A stretch of 64,000 nt of DNA from positions 98,365-162,364 of IMG/VR virus record IMGVR_UViG_3300032308_001297. One strand, written 5' to 3'. Below are positions 56,983-63,486 of this stretch, piece after piece. Positions within the stretch are counted from its first letter, which is position 1. Every line of letters begins with the position of its first letter. The DNA is from a virus. Made by a program: the position numbers and the translations under genes. The notes beneath the pieces were generated by a model. That model ran no database searches. It was not told the DNA's origin and was given only the letters and a program-made list of their open reading frames with translations.

Positions 56983-57271
56983 ATTCGTGCACCTCAAATA
57001 TATGCCATACCAGTGTTGTCTTTCTTCCTTGTTGAATAGTCCCAACATAATCATAATGTTTCTTCTCATATTCTTTTAACTCGAACCCAGTCCCGAACAC
57101 GTGAAAGACATAATTACGTTTCTCTTTCTTAGGATTTACGATAGCCCAGATAACAGGAGTATCTCCCTGAACTTGAACATCTAGTATCTTTGCGTTTCGA
57201 GGCATTTCGATCTCAAAAACAGCATTATGATGCATTTCAGAACTGAGTGGATATTTATAAATCATTTTCAT
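56981..57271 (-). CDS. Small conserved phage protein, DUF7352-like (96 aa)
   Basis: Encodes KMIYKYPLSSEMHHNAVFEI, EMPRNAKILDVQVQGDTPVI, WAIVNPKKEKRNYVFHVFGT, GFELKEYEKKHYDYVGTIQQ, TLVWHIFEVHE. The YKY.L....IEMP..A.IL.V..Q.....IWA.V....R.F...GTG...VWH.FE pattern is a small phage domain (DUF7352 as I recall). Function unknown. One base overlap with the SWIM gene. Confidence 0.62.
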   Translation of the reverse strand: MKMIYKYPLSSEMHHNAVFEIEMPRNAKILDVQVQGDTPVIWAIVNPKKEKRNYVFHVFGTGFELKEYEKKHYDYVGTIQQGRKTTLVWHIFEVHE

Positions 57272-57651
57272 TATGCTGCCTCCATTACCTCTCTAACATG
57301 AGAGCAATTACGCCGATAACCATATCCCGTGCAGTTACAAGAAAGGCTACCGTTATCTGCTAATGCTACAGTGTATTGCTTACCGTTCTTGCCAGGGATA
57401 CAAACGTAGCTTGGCTCTCTGTTGCTAGGCTCAGAAGGAGCAGTCCAACCACAAAGTATAGCGTCCTTCTCCAAAATACGATAGGGAGCATCTGAATCTC
57501 CTGTTGTCATTACAAATTGATCACTAGATAACCAAGGGAACCGAGGAACGATATCCCCAGTATAATCGTTGTAAGGACTAATGAGGCAAGAAGGAGAGTA
57601 ACGATCACGTTTGTCATATAATATATTCCTAATTCTAACAGTAAGTCGCAT
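57271..57651 (-). CDS. SWIM-type zinc-finger protein, 126 aa
   Basis: The C-terminal 40 residues (YTVALADNGSLSCNCTGYGY, RRNCSHVREVMEAA) contain CxCx(n)CxH, the SWIM zinc motif used in DNA or protein binding. The N-terminal part is basic, then mixed (DQFVMTTGDSDAPYRILEKD, AILCGWTAPSEPS). Early promoter at 57675. Possible role in nucleic acid handling; no larger enzyme domain is attached. Confidence 0.65.
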   Translation of the reverse strand: MRLTVRIRNILYDKRDRYSPSCLISPYNDYTGDIVPRFPWLSSDQFVMTTGDSDAPYRILEKDAILCGWTAPSEPSNREPSYVCIPGKNGKQYTVALADNGSLSCNCTGYGYRRNCSHVREVMEAA

Positions 57652-57674
57652 TGTTGACTCCCAACGTTGAATAT

Positions 57675-57703
57675 ATTATACTACAAGTCGCCTAGGAAGT
57701 CAA
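57675..57703 (-). promoter_or_regulatory. Early sigma70-like promoter
   Basis: Minus strand TTGACT (57703-57698), 17-base spacer, TATAAT (57680-57675), 24 bp before the SWIM protein gene. It overlaps the very end of the HAD gene. Confidence 0.72.
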
Positions 57704-58141
57704 TCAGAAATCTCCTGGCTGCACCTGTAAACAACGAAGTCCAGCGGCACGCCACATCTTCACCACTCGATCTCTATCGTCAAATACTAATAGAGGATTA
57801 TATCCTAATTCATATATTTGTTCGAGCATTTCGAACTTAACGATATCATCGTCACGCCGATCGTCTTTCTTACGCATATATAAACCATCGTATGGCACTT
57901 TATATTCTTCGAGCCATTCGATTGTATCCTGACGACACATCTCGTCGCGAGCAGTGCAAAGAAGAATTTTAATACCAGCGGCAGAGGCCAGATGTAAAAT
58001 TTGAATTACTCCGCTGATCGGCTGATCCTTGTGGGCGTGAGCAAACCAATTCTTCCAGTCCTTATGACCGTTGGTTATGTAATGGATACGATGCTCTGTA
58101 TCTGCAATCGTTCCATCAATATCTACGAGATAACAATCCAT
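57704..58141 (-). CDS. HAD phosphatase, like the 3'-phosphatase half of T4 Pnk
   Basis: 145 aa. HAD motif I LVDIDGTIADTEHRIHYI (DxDGT), motif II LLCTARDE, a Lys in VKFEMLEQI, and motif IV LVFDDRDRVVKMW (DDR). This arrangement (DIDGTLA..HR, TAR, FDDR..VV.MWR) is that of the T4 polynucleotide kinase/phosphatase C-terminal domain. No kinase domain is attached. Possible role in RNA/DNA end repair. Overlaps the AAA+ gene by one base. Confidence 0.8.
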   Translation of the reverse strand: MDCYLVDIDGTIADTEHRIHYITNGHKDWKNWFAHAHKDQPISGVIQILHLASAAGIKILLCTARDEMCRQDTIEWLEEYKVPYDGLYMRKKDDRRDDDIVKFEMLEQIYELGYNPLLVFDDRDRVVKMWRAAGLRCLQVQPGDF

Positions 58142-58965
58142 TATTTACAACAAGTGATTTTAGTCACTTTCTCCCAGTTAGTGTTATTCGTCTTTCTGAT
58201 AGACGCAATCTTAAGAGCCATACGCAGCGACAGTTCACGGAGGCTCTCGCTATAAGCCTCGATAAATGTCAGGACATCCGCCTGTTCTTCGATATCGAGG
58301 AAATCTAGCAATCCCTGAGCAACTACCTGACGGATACGAACTAGATAATCACGACGAGACTTCATAGCCAGATCTAGATAGTGAGCACGAGAAACCATCG
58401 CCTGAAGATGCGGAGCCAGTTTATGGCCACGATCGATCATAGCGTCGAAATCGTAGTTAGAGATAAAGATAACCGTACCGTTGAACTCGAAAGAACGAGG
58501 AACCAATTCGCCAGTCTCTTCGTCGAGCAGACGACCTTCAGAAAGCCAAGAAACGACACGACGTTCGGTCGTATCGCATACAGCTTTAAGGAGATTGAGA
58601 CTGATATCGTCAAAGAAAATGGCATCGGCGTCGTCGAATACCAGAACCTGTCCCTCTTCGCGATAAGCGTAGAGTAGCTTTACAAGGCCAGTCGCACGGA
58701 CATAACCTTTCGTAATAGCGTAGTTATTACCCGATGGATCCCATTCTTCGAGTTTCTTCTCGACTGTATAAGATTTACCGAGTCCAGCAGGGCCAGAAAC
58801 GATAAGAGCACGAGAGTTACCAGCGATACAGCTGTCCGTCAATGCCTCGAGGATATCGAACCGTTCACTAATACGAGCCTCGATCTCATCTTCGGTCTCT
58901 GCGACAGCGGCGAGAGCAGCGATAGCTTCAACATTATCTTTACGGGCACGGATACCACGAGGCAT
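58141..58965 (-). CDS. AAA+ family ATPase, 274 aa
   Basis: ATG at 58965 after GAAGGAGATAGTC. Walker A SGPAGLGKSYTVEK, Walker B QVLVFDDADAIF, sensor-1-like TVIFISNYDFDAM, then Arg residues in SRAHYLDLAM. Overall a single AAA+ module with an N-terminal acidic helix (AETEDEIEARISERFDILEA) and C-terminal helical lid. Phage relatives are annotated as AAA ATPase without fixed role; could remodel host or DNA complexes. Confidence 0.82.
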   Translation of the reverse strand: MPRGIRARKDNVEAIAALAAVAETEDEIEARISERFDILEALTDSCIAGNSRALIVSGPAGLGKSYTVEKKLEEWDPSGNNYAITKGYVRATGLVKLLYAYREEGQVLVFDDADAIFFDDISLNLLKAVCDTTERRVVSWLSEGRLLDEETGELVPRSFEFNGTVIFISNYDFDAMIDRGHKLAPHLQAMVSRAHYLDLAMKSRRDYLVRIRQVVAQGLLDFLDIEEQADVLTFIEAYSESLRELSLRMALKIASIRKTNNTNWEKVTKITCCK

Positions 58966-58990
58966 GACTATCTCCTTCAAGTTATAGTAT

Positions 58991-59019
58991 ATTCTACCCT
59001 ATATCTGGAAAAAAGTCAA
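58991..59019 (-). promoter_or_regulatory. Early sigma70-like promoter
   Basis: Minus strand TTGACT (59019-59014), 17-base spacer TTTTTCCAGATATAGGG, TAGAAT (58996-58991), 26 bp before the AAA+ gene. Confidence 0.75.
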
Positions 59020-59336
59020 TCTTCTTCTTCATCTTCCGGTCTTTCGATGCCGTAGTAAGTATCAAGCCAGCCACGGACACGACTATCTTCTGCGAAATAG
59101 AAAACGTAGTCGCCATATTCGCGAACGAATTCTTTATTTACATACTCTCCGCCACCATAATATCGTAAAGAACCATTATTTCCTTTTTGCACAACTACTG
59201 TATCTTCGTCAACCCATACAAACCCACCTGCTCGAGGATCGAGACCGAGTTTATCTACGTATGTTTCGGTCAAATTAGTCTTAACGTAGTCGAATATTTT
59301 ATCATCTATCTCATAGAGAAACTCGAATGTAGACAT
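59016..59336 (-). CDS. Small acidic early protein, 106 aa
   Basis: Encodes STFEFLYEIDDKIFDYVKTN, LTETYVDKLGLDPRAGGFVW, VDEDTVVVQKGNNGSLRYYG, GGEYVNKEFVREYGDYVFYF and an acidic tail. One-base overlap with its upstream neighbour. Unknown. Confidence 0.58.
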   Translation of the reverse strand: MSTFEFLYEIDDKIFDYVKTNLTETYVDKLGLDPRAGGFVWVDEDTVVVQKGNNGSLRYYGGGEYVNKEFVREYGDYVFYFAEDSRVRGWLDTYYGIERPEDEEED

Positions 59337-59521
59337 CAGTCCTCCTCGTCTAGTTCTTCTTCGGAAGAAATAATACGAACACGATCAGCCCAAGCCAGAG
59401 CCTCGGCGACTCGTCCTAAAGCATCGTCATCGAAACCAGTACCTCCTTGTGTGAGATACTCGTTGATTAACTTAATGGCTTCGCTAGCATCGTTGGATGT
59501 AATCGCCCATTCCTCTTTCAT
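59336..59521 (-). CDS. Small early protein, 61 aa
   Basis: ATG at 59521 (TAATG overlap with the upstream gene; GAGGAAAAT upstream). Encodes KEEWAITSNDASEAIKLINE, YLTQGGTGFDDDALGRVAEA, LAWADRVRIISSEEELDEED. Unknown. Confidence 0.55.
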   Translation of the reverse strand: MKEEWAITSNDASEAIKLINEYLTQGGTGFDDDALGRVAEALAWADRVRIISSEEELDEED

Positions 59522-59796
59522 TAGATTTTCCTCAACAGAGAAGGAGATACTTTCCAATTAGATGCAGGGTTGGAAAGCGTTGATACTGTTTTTACTGATA
59601 TTGTTTTCTGATTAACTTTGTTAACAATACCAGTGATATTCTCGCCAGTGCGACTCTTAAAAGAAACCTTATCGCCCACTTGAAAAAACACAGCTGCACG
59701 TCTCTGTAATTCACGAAACCGAGCATTAATGGCGCTCTGGGCGTCGCGAAGATCTTCTAGATTATCGATAGCGAAAATAGCTTTATTGATAGACAT
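59521..59796 (-). CDS. Small KOW/SH3-like protein, 91 aa
   Basis: ATG at 59796. N-terminal helix (INKAIFAIDNLEDLRDAQSA, INARFRELQRRAA), then a small beta barrel VFFQVGDKVSFKSRTGENIT, GIVNKVNQKTISVKT, of the type seen in many phage early proteins. May bind nucleic acid. First gene after the promoter at 59825. Confidence 0.62.
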   Translation of the reverse strand: MSINKAIFAIDNLEDLRDAQSAINARFRELQRRAAVFFQVGDKVSFKSRTGENITGIVNKVNQKTISVKTVSTLSNPASNWKVSPSLLRKI

Positions 59797-59824
59797 CTCA
59801 CTTCTCCTCATCAACCATAGACAT

Positions 59825-59853
59825 AGTATAGCCCGATCTTTTAAAAAAATCAA
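59825..59853 (-). promoter_or_regulatory. Early sigma70-like promoter
   Basis: Minus strand TTGATT (59853-59848), 17-base spacer TTTTTAAAAGATCGGGC, TATACT (59830-59825), 29 bp before the 91-aa gene. Confidence 0.75.
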
Positions 59854-60494
59854 GCAGCTTTTTTCATTCTACGTATCTTTGCCATCATACGAGATCCGTG
59901 AGCGGGATAAGCAACTACGGATACAGTCTTATCCCAGCAAGCACGGCATTCGCCACATTTACCATCACGAGAATATGCTCCGCAGACCGTAGCAGTCGTT
60001 TCGTCCTCGGCGTAAGGAATAACTGTCGAACCATGATCCTCCGTATACTCGCCAGTTATAGAAGGCGAAGAATAACGAACAGAGGCATTCTCGAGAGATT
60101 TCATACGATCGAGGATAGCACGGATTTTAGGGATATTATATGATTTGGTGGGAAGCCAATGTTTGACATGAGGAGTTTTCTGCATGACGAGAAGGATTTT
60201 AAAGGCGAGAGCAGGATGATATACATCTCCGGAGTCGAACCAACGGAAATACTTTTGTTTCTTCAGCGCCTCCACCATTTCATCAACCCACTCGGCTCGC
60301 TTCCAATCCTCTCGGTTGGCGTCACGGACTCGCTTCGAGTTAGGCATATTATACATTCCGTCTTTGGCGTAGCAGCCAGCACAGACGGGAAGAGGCTGTT
60401 TAGAAACTGGATCGATTGATCCAGGGCAAGTATTTCCTGCCTGGAGACTCCAGGATTTAGAAGGCATTTTAGACGCTTTAGATAGGGCGACCAT
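59850..60494 (-). CDS. GP88-like (gene 88 family) phage protein
   Basis: 214 aa. Starts VALSKASKMPSKSWSLQAGN, TCPGSIDPVSKQPLPVCAGC, YAKDGMYNMPNSKRVRDANR, then RWFDSGDVYHPALAFKI and WLPTKSY. This is the pattern of the phage GP88 domain. Several cysteine pairs (VCAGCYA, CGECRACWD) suggest a metal or Fe-S cluster. Biochemical role is unknown. Confidence 0.75.
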   Translation of the reverse strand: MVALSKASKMPSKSWSLQAGNTCPGSIDPVSKQPLPVCAGCYAKDGMYNMPNSKRVRDANREDWKRAEWVDEMVEALKKQKYFRWFDSGDVYHPALAFKILLVMQKTPHVKHWLPTKSYNIPKIRAILDRMKSLENASVRYSSPSITGEYTEDHGSTVIPYAEDETTATVCGAYSRDGKCGECRACWDKTVSVVAYPAHGSRMMAKIRRMKKAA

Positions 60495-60520
60495 TTCAAT
60501 CTCTCCATCAAGTATAGATA

Positions 60521-60549
60521 ATTCTACCCTATCTTTTAAAAAAAGTCAA
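60521..60549 (-). promoter_or_regulatory. Early sigma70-like promoter
   Basis: Minus strand TTGACT (60549-60544), 17-base spacer TTTTTTAAAAGATAGGG, TAGAAT (60526-60521), 27 bp before the GP88-like gene. Confidence 0.78.
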
Positions 60550-60575
60550 CACCTTTCTTTACCGAATAAAATTAA

Positions 60576-61949
60576 TTAGATAACTAGGCTCTTGAAGGGG
60601 ATCTTTTTCTTAGATCCGCCCCAATCTATCTGATCTAATAGTTCGATCTCAATCTCGAATTGGTCTTTGCCGACCTGATCGTAAACGACGCCAGCCCACT
60701 GTTTCACTTCTTCCTCTGTTATAGAGTTAATACCACCGATTTGAATACGAATAGTATTTAAATCAGTCTGAATAAATCTATATTCTTTATACTTGGTTAT
60801 GAATGGGTGGTTCTTTACCTGAATTAGGAAAGGGAATATTGATCCATCTTTTCTACGAACCAAACTCTTAGCACGACCATGTAAATTTTTAATAGTTGGA
60901 CCTCTATGACCGCATGGACATTCTTCTAGTAATTCTCCGATATCTCCAATATCATATCTAATAAATGGAGTTGCTCTTGAAGACATTTTCGTTATTAGTA
61001 ATCTACCCAACTTAGAGGAATTATTAAAATTCAAATCTTCCTCTGGTATACACTCTACAATAACGTTAGAAGTTGATACGTGAAAATGACCTTTATGTTC
61101 ATTACATTCATAACCAATCATTGCAATTTCTTCCGAAGCATATGTTGATGTTGTTCTTACACCAATATCTTCGAAGTATTTTATAATATACTCTGGAGCA
61201 GCACCACCGATTGGAGACCAAACTGTTAATCCATCCTCTTTCATTTCTTCTGGAGTATAAATTTGAATAAGAGTTTCCATAATATATGGATTAGCAATCA
61301 AATGCCCGATTGCTTCCTTTTTCATTTCTTGTTTTAATGATTCCAAATCTGGATTATTATATGAAATTACTCTTCTAATACCAGTAGCCAGAAATCCTTT
61401 TCTGCCAATACCTTCGCTTTCTTGTGTAGAAAAACCTGGATATGGTATACCACTAGATGCGAATAATTGAGTTGTGTTATCTCTTAAATCGAAATTACCT
61501 ACAAAAAATCTACTGAAAGATCTAAAACCATTTAATCCTTCGTTAAGATCTGCATAATAGAATTTAATTGGAACTCCAGAAGAGCCAGAAGTATTATGTT
61601 CAAATATTTTATGCTGTTTTTCGTCTAGTAGACATCCCTCAGACTCTACTTGTTGTTTTAAATCTTTTCTTTCTAAGATTGGTATTTCTTTTAAATCTTC
61701 TAATGAATCCAGTTTATCTTTCTTGATTCTCTGGCGCCAAAATTCAGAATTCTTTTTGGCATGCTCGATCAAATGGTTCAATTGATTTAATTGCCACTTC
61801 TCTCTTGCAGTTTTTGATGCTGACTCTAATAGAGTTATTTCTATGATGTTATGGAAAAACTCATGATGTTCTGTAGCCAAAAAATTTACATTATTTTCTT
61901 TATTGAAACAATCGTCTTGAATTGGTATTTTAGAGAAATCAATCTTCAT
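60576..61949 (-). CDS. PaaK/CapK-like AMP-forming ligase
   Basis: 457 aa, family length about 430-450. ANL-superfamily features: LIEHAKKNSEFWRQRI and LKEIPILERKDLKQ at the front, the AMP-binding loop HNTSGSSGVPIKFYYA, the A5-like YASEEIAMIGYECNEHKGHF, A7/A8-like ATPFIRYDIGDIGELLEECP, then CGHRGPTIKNLHGRAKSLVR. This matches phenylacetate-CoA ligase and coenzyme F390 synthetase-like proteins. They activate a carboxylic acid with ATP. Catalytic C-terminal lysine could be in GGSKKKIPFK. Rare in phages; likely acquired. Substrate unknown; DNA-base, lipid or wall modification are options. Confidence 0.82.
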   Translation of the reverse strand: MKIDFSKIPIQDDCFNKENNVNFLATEHHEFFHNIIEITLLESASKTAREKWQLNQLNHLIEHAKKNSEFWRQRIKKDKLDSLEDLKEIPILERKDLKQQVESEGCLLDEKQHKIFEHNTSGSSGVPIKFYYADLNEGLNGFRSFSRFFVGNFDLRDNTTQLFASSGIPYPGFSTQESEGIGRKGFLATGIRRVISYNNPDLESLKQEMKKEAIGHLIANPYIMETLIQIYTPEEMKEDGLTVWSPIGGAAPEYIIKYFEDIGVRTTSTYASEEIAMIGYECNEHKGHFHVSTSNVIVECIPEEDLNFNNSSKLGRLLITKMSSRATPFIRYDIGDIGELLEECPCGHRGPTIKNLHGRAKSLVRRKDGSIFPFLIQVKNHPFITKYKEYRFIQTDLNTIRIQIGGINSITEEEVKQWAGVVYDQVGKDQFEIEIELLDQIDWGGSKKKIPFKSLVI

Positions 61950-61969
61950 AATATACTCCCTTTGTCTCT

Positions 61970-61997
61970 ATTATATATAGATCTTTTTAAAAATCAA
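61970..61997 (-). promoter_or_regulatory. Early promoter for the PaaK-like gene
   Basis: Minus strand TTGATT (61997-61992), 16-base spacer, TATAAT (61975-61970), 21 bp before the ligase gene. Back to back with a rightward promoter at 62001. Confidence 0.72.
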
Positions 61998-62000
61998 GTG

Positions 62001-62028
62001 TTGATTTTTTTCAAAGATACGGTATAAT
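62001..62028 (+). promoter_or_regulatory. Rightward early promoter
   Basis: TTGATT (62001-62006), 16-base spacer with T-run and ending CGG, TATAAT (62023-62028), 33 bp before the 65-aa gene. Confidence 0.75.
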
Positions 62029-62060
62029 CATTTTTGTGATGGTGAAGAAAGGAAAGATGC

Positions 62061-62258
62061 ATGGAGTTTCTAACGAAAGATTCTGATGTCGCTCTTGTAG
62101 AAATTAAAGAAAAACTTTATGGTCGTCTATCCATACTTAGACCATATATAAAAAATATGCAGATAGACGATTATGGTCCTCTTGATTTTACTGAAGCTGC
62201 AATTGCTAACGAGATAAAATTTCTCGAGGAATTATTAGATATAATCGAGAGGTCGTAA
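62061..62258 (+). CDS. Small early protein, 65 aa
   Basis: Encodes EFLTKDSDVALVEIKEKLYG, RLSILRPYIKNMQIDDYGPL, DFTEAAIANEIKFLEELLDI. Helical. The ribosome binding site is GAAAGGAAAG. First gene of the rightward operon. Unknown. Confidence 0.55.
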   Translation: MEFLTKDSDVALVEIKEKLYGRLSILRPYIKNMQIDDYGPLDFTEAAIANEIKFLEELLDIIERS

Positions 62259-62275
62259 TATAAGGTAGTGTAGAG

Positions 62276-62491
62276 ATGAACGATTTAGTAAAACGATTAA
62301 GAACTGCGCCAGTTGACAACAGACCAGCAACATTACTTAATGAGGCTGCTGATCGTATAGAGGCCCTCTACAAATACATTGCTAAGTTAGAGGATGATGG
62401 TTTCAAATACCGTAAGGCTCTTGTTGAGATACTAATGAAGGCACAGGACACTCTAAGGCCAATACCATTTCAGGAGGAAGATGATGAATAA
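62276..62491 (+). CDS. Small phage protein, 71 aa, with a truncated duplicate at 51327
   Basis: Encodes NDLVKRLRTAPVDNRPATLL, NEAADRIEALYKYIAKLEDD, GFKYRKALVEILMKAQDTLR and PIPFQEEDDE. The front (L.KRLR......ATLLNEAADRIE.L...I..LE) is a pattern of small phage coiled-coil proteins. The last 38 residues recur in a start-less frame at 51327-51452. Unknown function. Confidence 0.62.
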   Translation: MNDLVKRLRTAPVDNRPATLLNEAADRIEALYKYIAKLEDDGFKYRKALVEILMKAQDTLRPIPFQEEDDE

Positions 62492-62678
62492 ATTTACTCT
62501 ACAAATCGACTATGATATAATGGATGAAATCACTCGGCAAAATCTACAAGACGCTTATAGAATGTCTGAAGATGATGAAATGCGTAATGCTCTTGACCTT
62601 GTGATAAACTACTTTTCTAGCGAAGAACAATATGCGAAATGGGTTAAGGAAACAAAAGATGGCTTGGGTCAGAACTGA
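62484..62678 (+). CDS. Small early protein, 64 aa
   Basis: Start at the second ATG (62484), seven bases after AGGAGGAAG. Overlaps the previous gene by eight bases. Encodes NKFTLQIDYDIMDEITRQNL, QDAYRMSEDDEMRNALDLVI, NYFSSEEQYAKWVKETKDGL. Seems like a helical adaptor. Unknown. Confidence 0.55.
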   Translation: MNKFTLQIDYDIMDEITRQNLQDAYRMSEDDEMRNALDLVINYFSSEEQYAKWVKETKDGLGQN

Positions 62679-62979
62679 GAATGGCGGTATGTCAGATACT
62701 AGCCAGCAAATGTCTTGGCAGAGTATATTAGACTGGCAGGTAGAAATGTTCTTCTACTCCTGTTATCTCTATTATGTTCTGGACAATCCGAAATTATCAG
62801 ACGACAGTTTTGACAATATTGTCAATTTACTCGAGAAGTATTTCGATGAGTTACCAGAGCGTATCACACATGTGTGTGGCCCAGGACAGATTAAACCTAA
62901 TGCTCATCTATTCGCTCACGATCTCACCGAGGAAGAAAAAGAAAACGCCGTTAAATGGTTGAAAAATGAGTTGTTTTGA
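62659..62979 (+). CDS. Small protein with DNA-ligase-Ia-like helix pair, 106 aa
   Basis: Start taken at 62659 (AAGGAA upstream). Encodes QSILDWQVEMFFYSCYLYYV, LDNPKLSDDSFDNIVNLLEK and YFDELPERITHV. The YYVLDNP.LSD..FD.I...LE motif looks like the N-terminal Ia region of NAD+-dependent ligases, here as an isolated piece. There is no adenylation domain. Function unknown. Terminates 38 bases before the next start. Confidence 0.55.
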   Translation: MAWVRTENGGMSDTSQQMSWQSILDWQVEMFFYSCYLYYVLDNPKLSDDSFDNIVNLLEKYFDELPERITHVCGPGQIKPNAHLFAHDLTEEEKENAVKWLKNELF

Positions 62980-62986
62980 ATAAATA
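62979..62986 (+). promoter_or_regulatory. T4-like late promoter box
   Basis: AATAAATA, 31 bp before the 48-aa gene at 63017, at the stop of the previous gene. Confidence 0.5.
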
Positions 62987-63016
62987 TAACACTTCAACAA
63001 CACCAAGGAGGGTGTC

Positions 63017-63163
63017 ATGATTAGAGTTACATATACACTAAAGGCAAACGACGGTCTATTAGTCGACAAAACTCAGGTCTTTAATACGCTTTCCGAGTGT
63101 AAATCTTTCTTAGTTTATTTACATGCAAGTGGTAATTTAGTCGGCCGACCAATCCTTTCATAA
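63017..63163 (+). CDS. Small protein, 48 aa
   Basis: Strong AAGGAGGGTGTC ribosome binding site. Encodes IRVTYTLKANDGLLVDKTQV, FNTLSECKSFLVYLHASGNL and VGRPILS. Small beta-alpha-beta fold. Between two late boxes. Unknown. Confidence 0.55.
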   Translation: MIRVTYTLKANDGLLVDKTQVFNTLSECKSFLVYLHASGNLVGRPILS

Positions 63164-63169
63164 TAAATA
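63162..63169 (+). promoter_or_regulatory. T4-like late promoter box
   Basis: AATAAATA (TAATAAATA), 41 bp before the holin-like gene, overlapping the previous stop. Confidence 0.5.
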
Positions 63170-63209
63170 ATATCGCTCAATCGAGCAATTCTTTCGAAAG
63201 GAGATTATG

Positions 63210-63434
63210 ATGTCACTAAAGAATTTTTCAGCTAACTGGAAGACTACTGTTGTTGGTCTAATTCCATTGGTAGCTTATGGTCTAAAATATGCTGGTGTAT
63301 GGCCAGAGTCAATGCCTCTTCCACCATTGGACGAAGTATGGCCTTTCCTACTTTCAATCGTTGGTCTTGGCGTTGCTGCCAAGGACGGGAATGTTACTAA
63401 CGCTTCTCATCCGACAGATCCTACTACTATGTAA
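63210..63434 (+). CDS. Holin-like small membrane protein, 74 aa
   Basis: Start at the second ATG (63210), six bases after AGGAG; an ATG at 63207 is possible. Encodes SLKNFSANWKTTVVGLIPLV, AYGLKYAGVWPESMPLPPLD, EVWPFLLSIVGLGVAAKDGN. Two hydrophobic segments, the second followed by AAKDGNVT, a motif found in many small phage holin-like proteins. Timing fits lysis: late box upstream, terminator after. Confidence 0.65.
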   Translation: MSLKNFSANWKTTVVGLIPLVAYGLKYAGVWPESMPLPPLDEVWPFLLSIVGLGVAAKDGNVTNASHPTDPTTM

Positions 63435-63440
63435 GAATTT

Positions 63441-63463
63441 GGGGAGCTAAAGCTCCCCTTTTT
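63441..63463 (+). terminator. Rho-independent terminator
   Basis: 8-bp stem GGGGAGCT / AGCTCCCC with loop AA (63441-63458), followed by TTTTT. Ends the holin-like transcript. Confidence 0.85.
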
Positions 63464-63486
63464 CATTTTAAAATCTCGAGGCGATT

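Noticed and set aside
57244-57252. TATAAATA near the start of the 96-aa gene.
   Set aside because: It lies within codons 4-7 of that gene (Ile-Tyr-Lys-Tyr) and has no gene start at suitable distance downstream.
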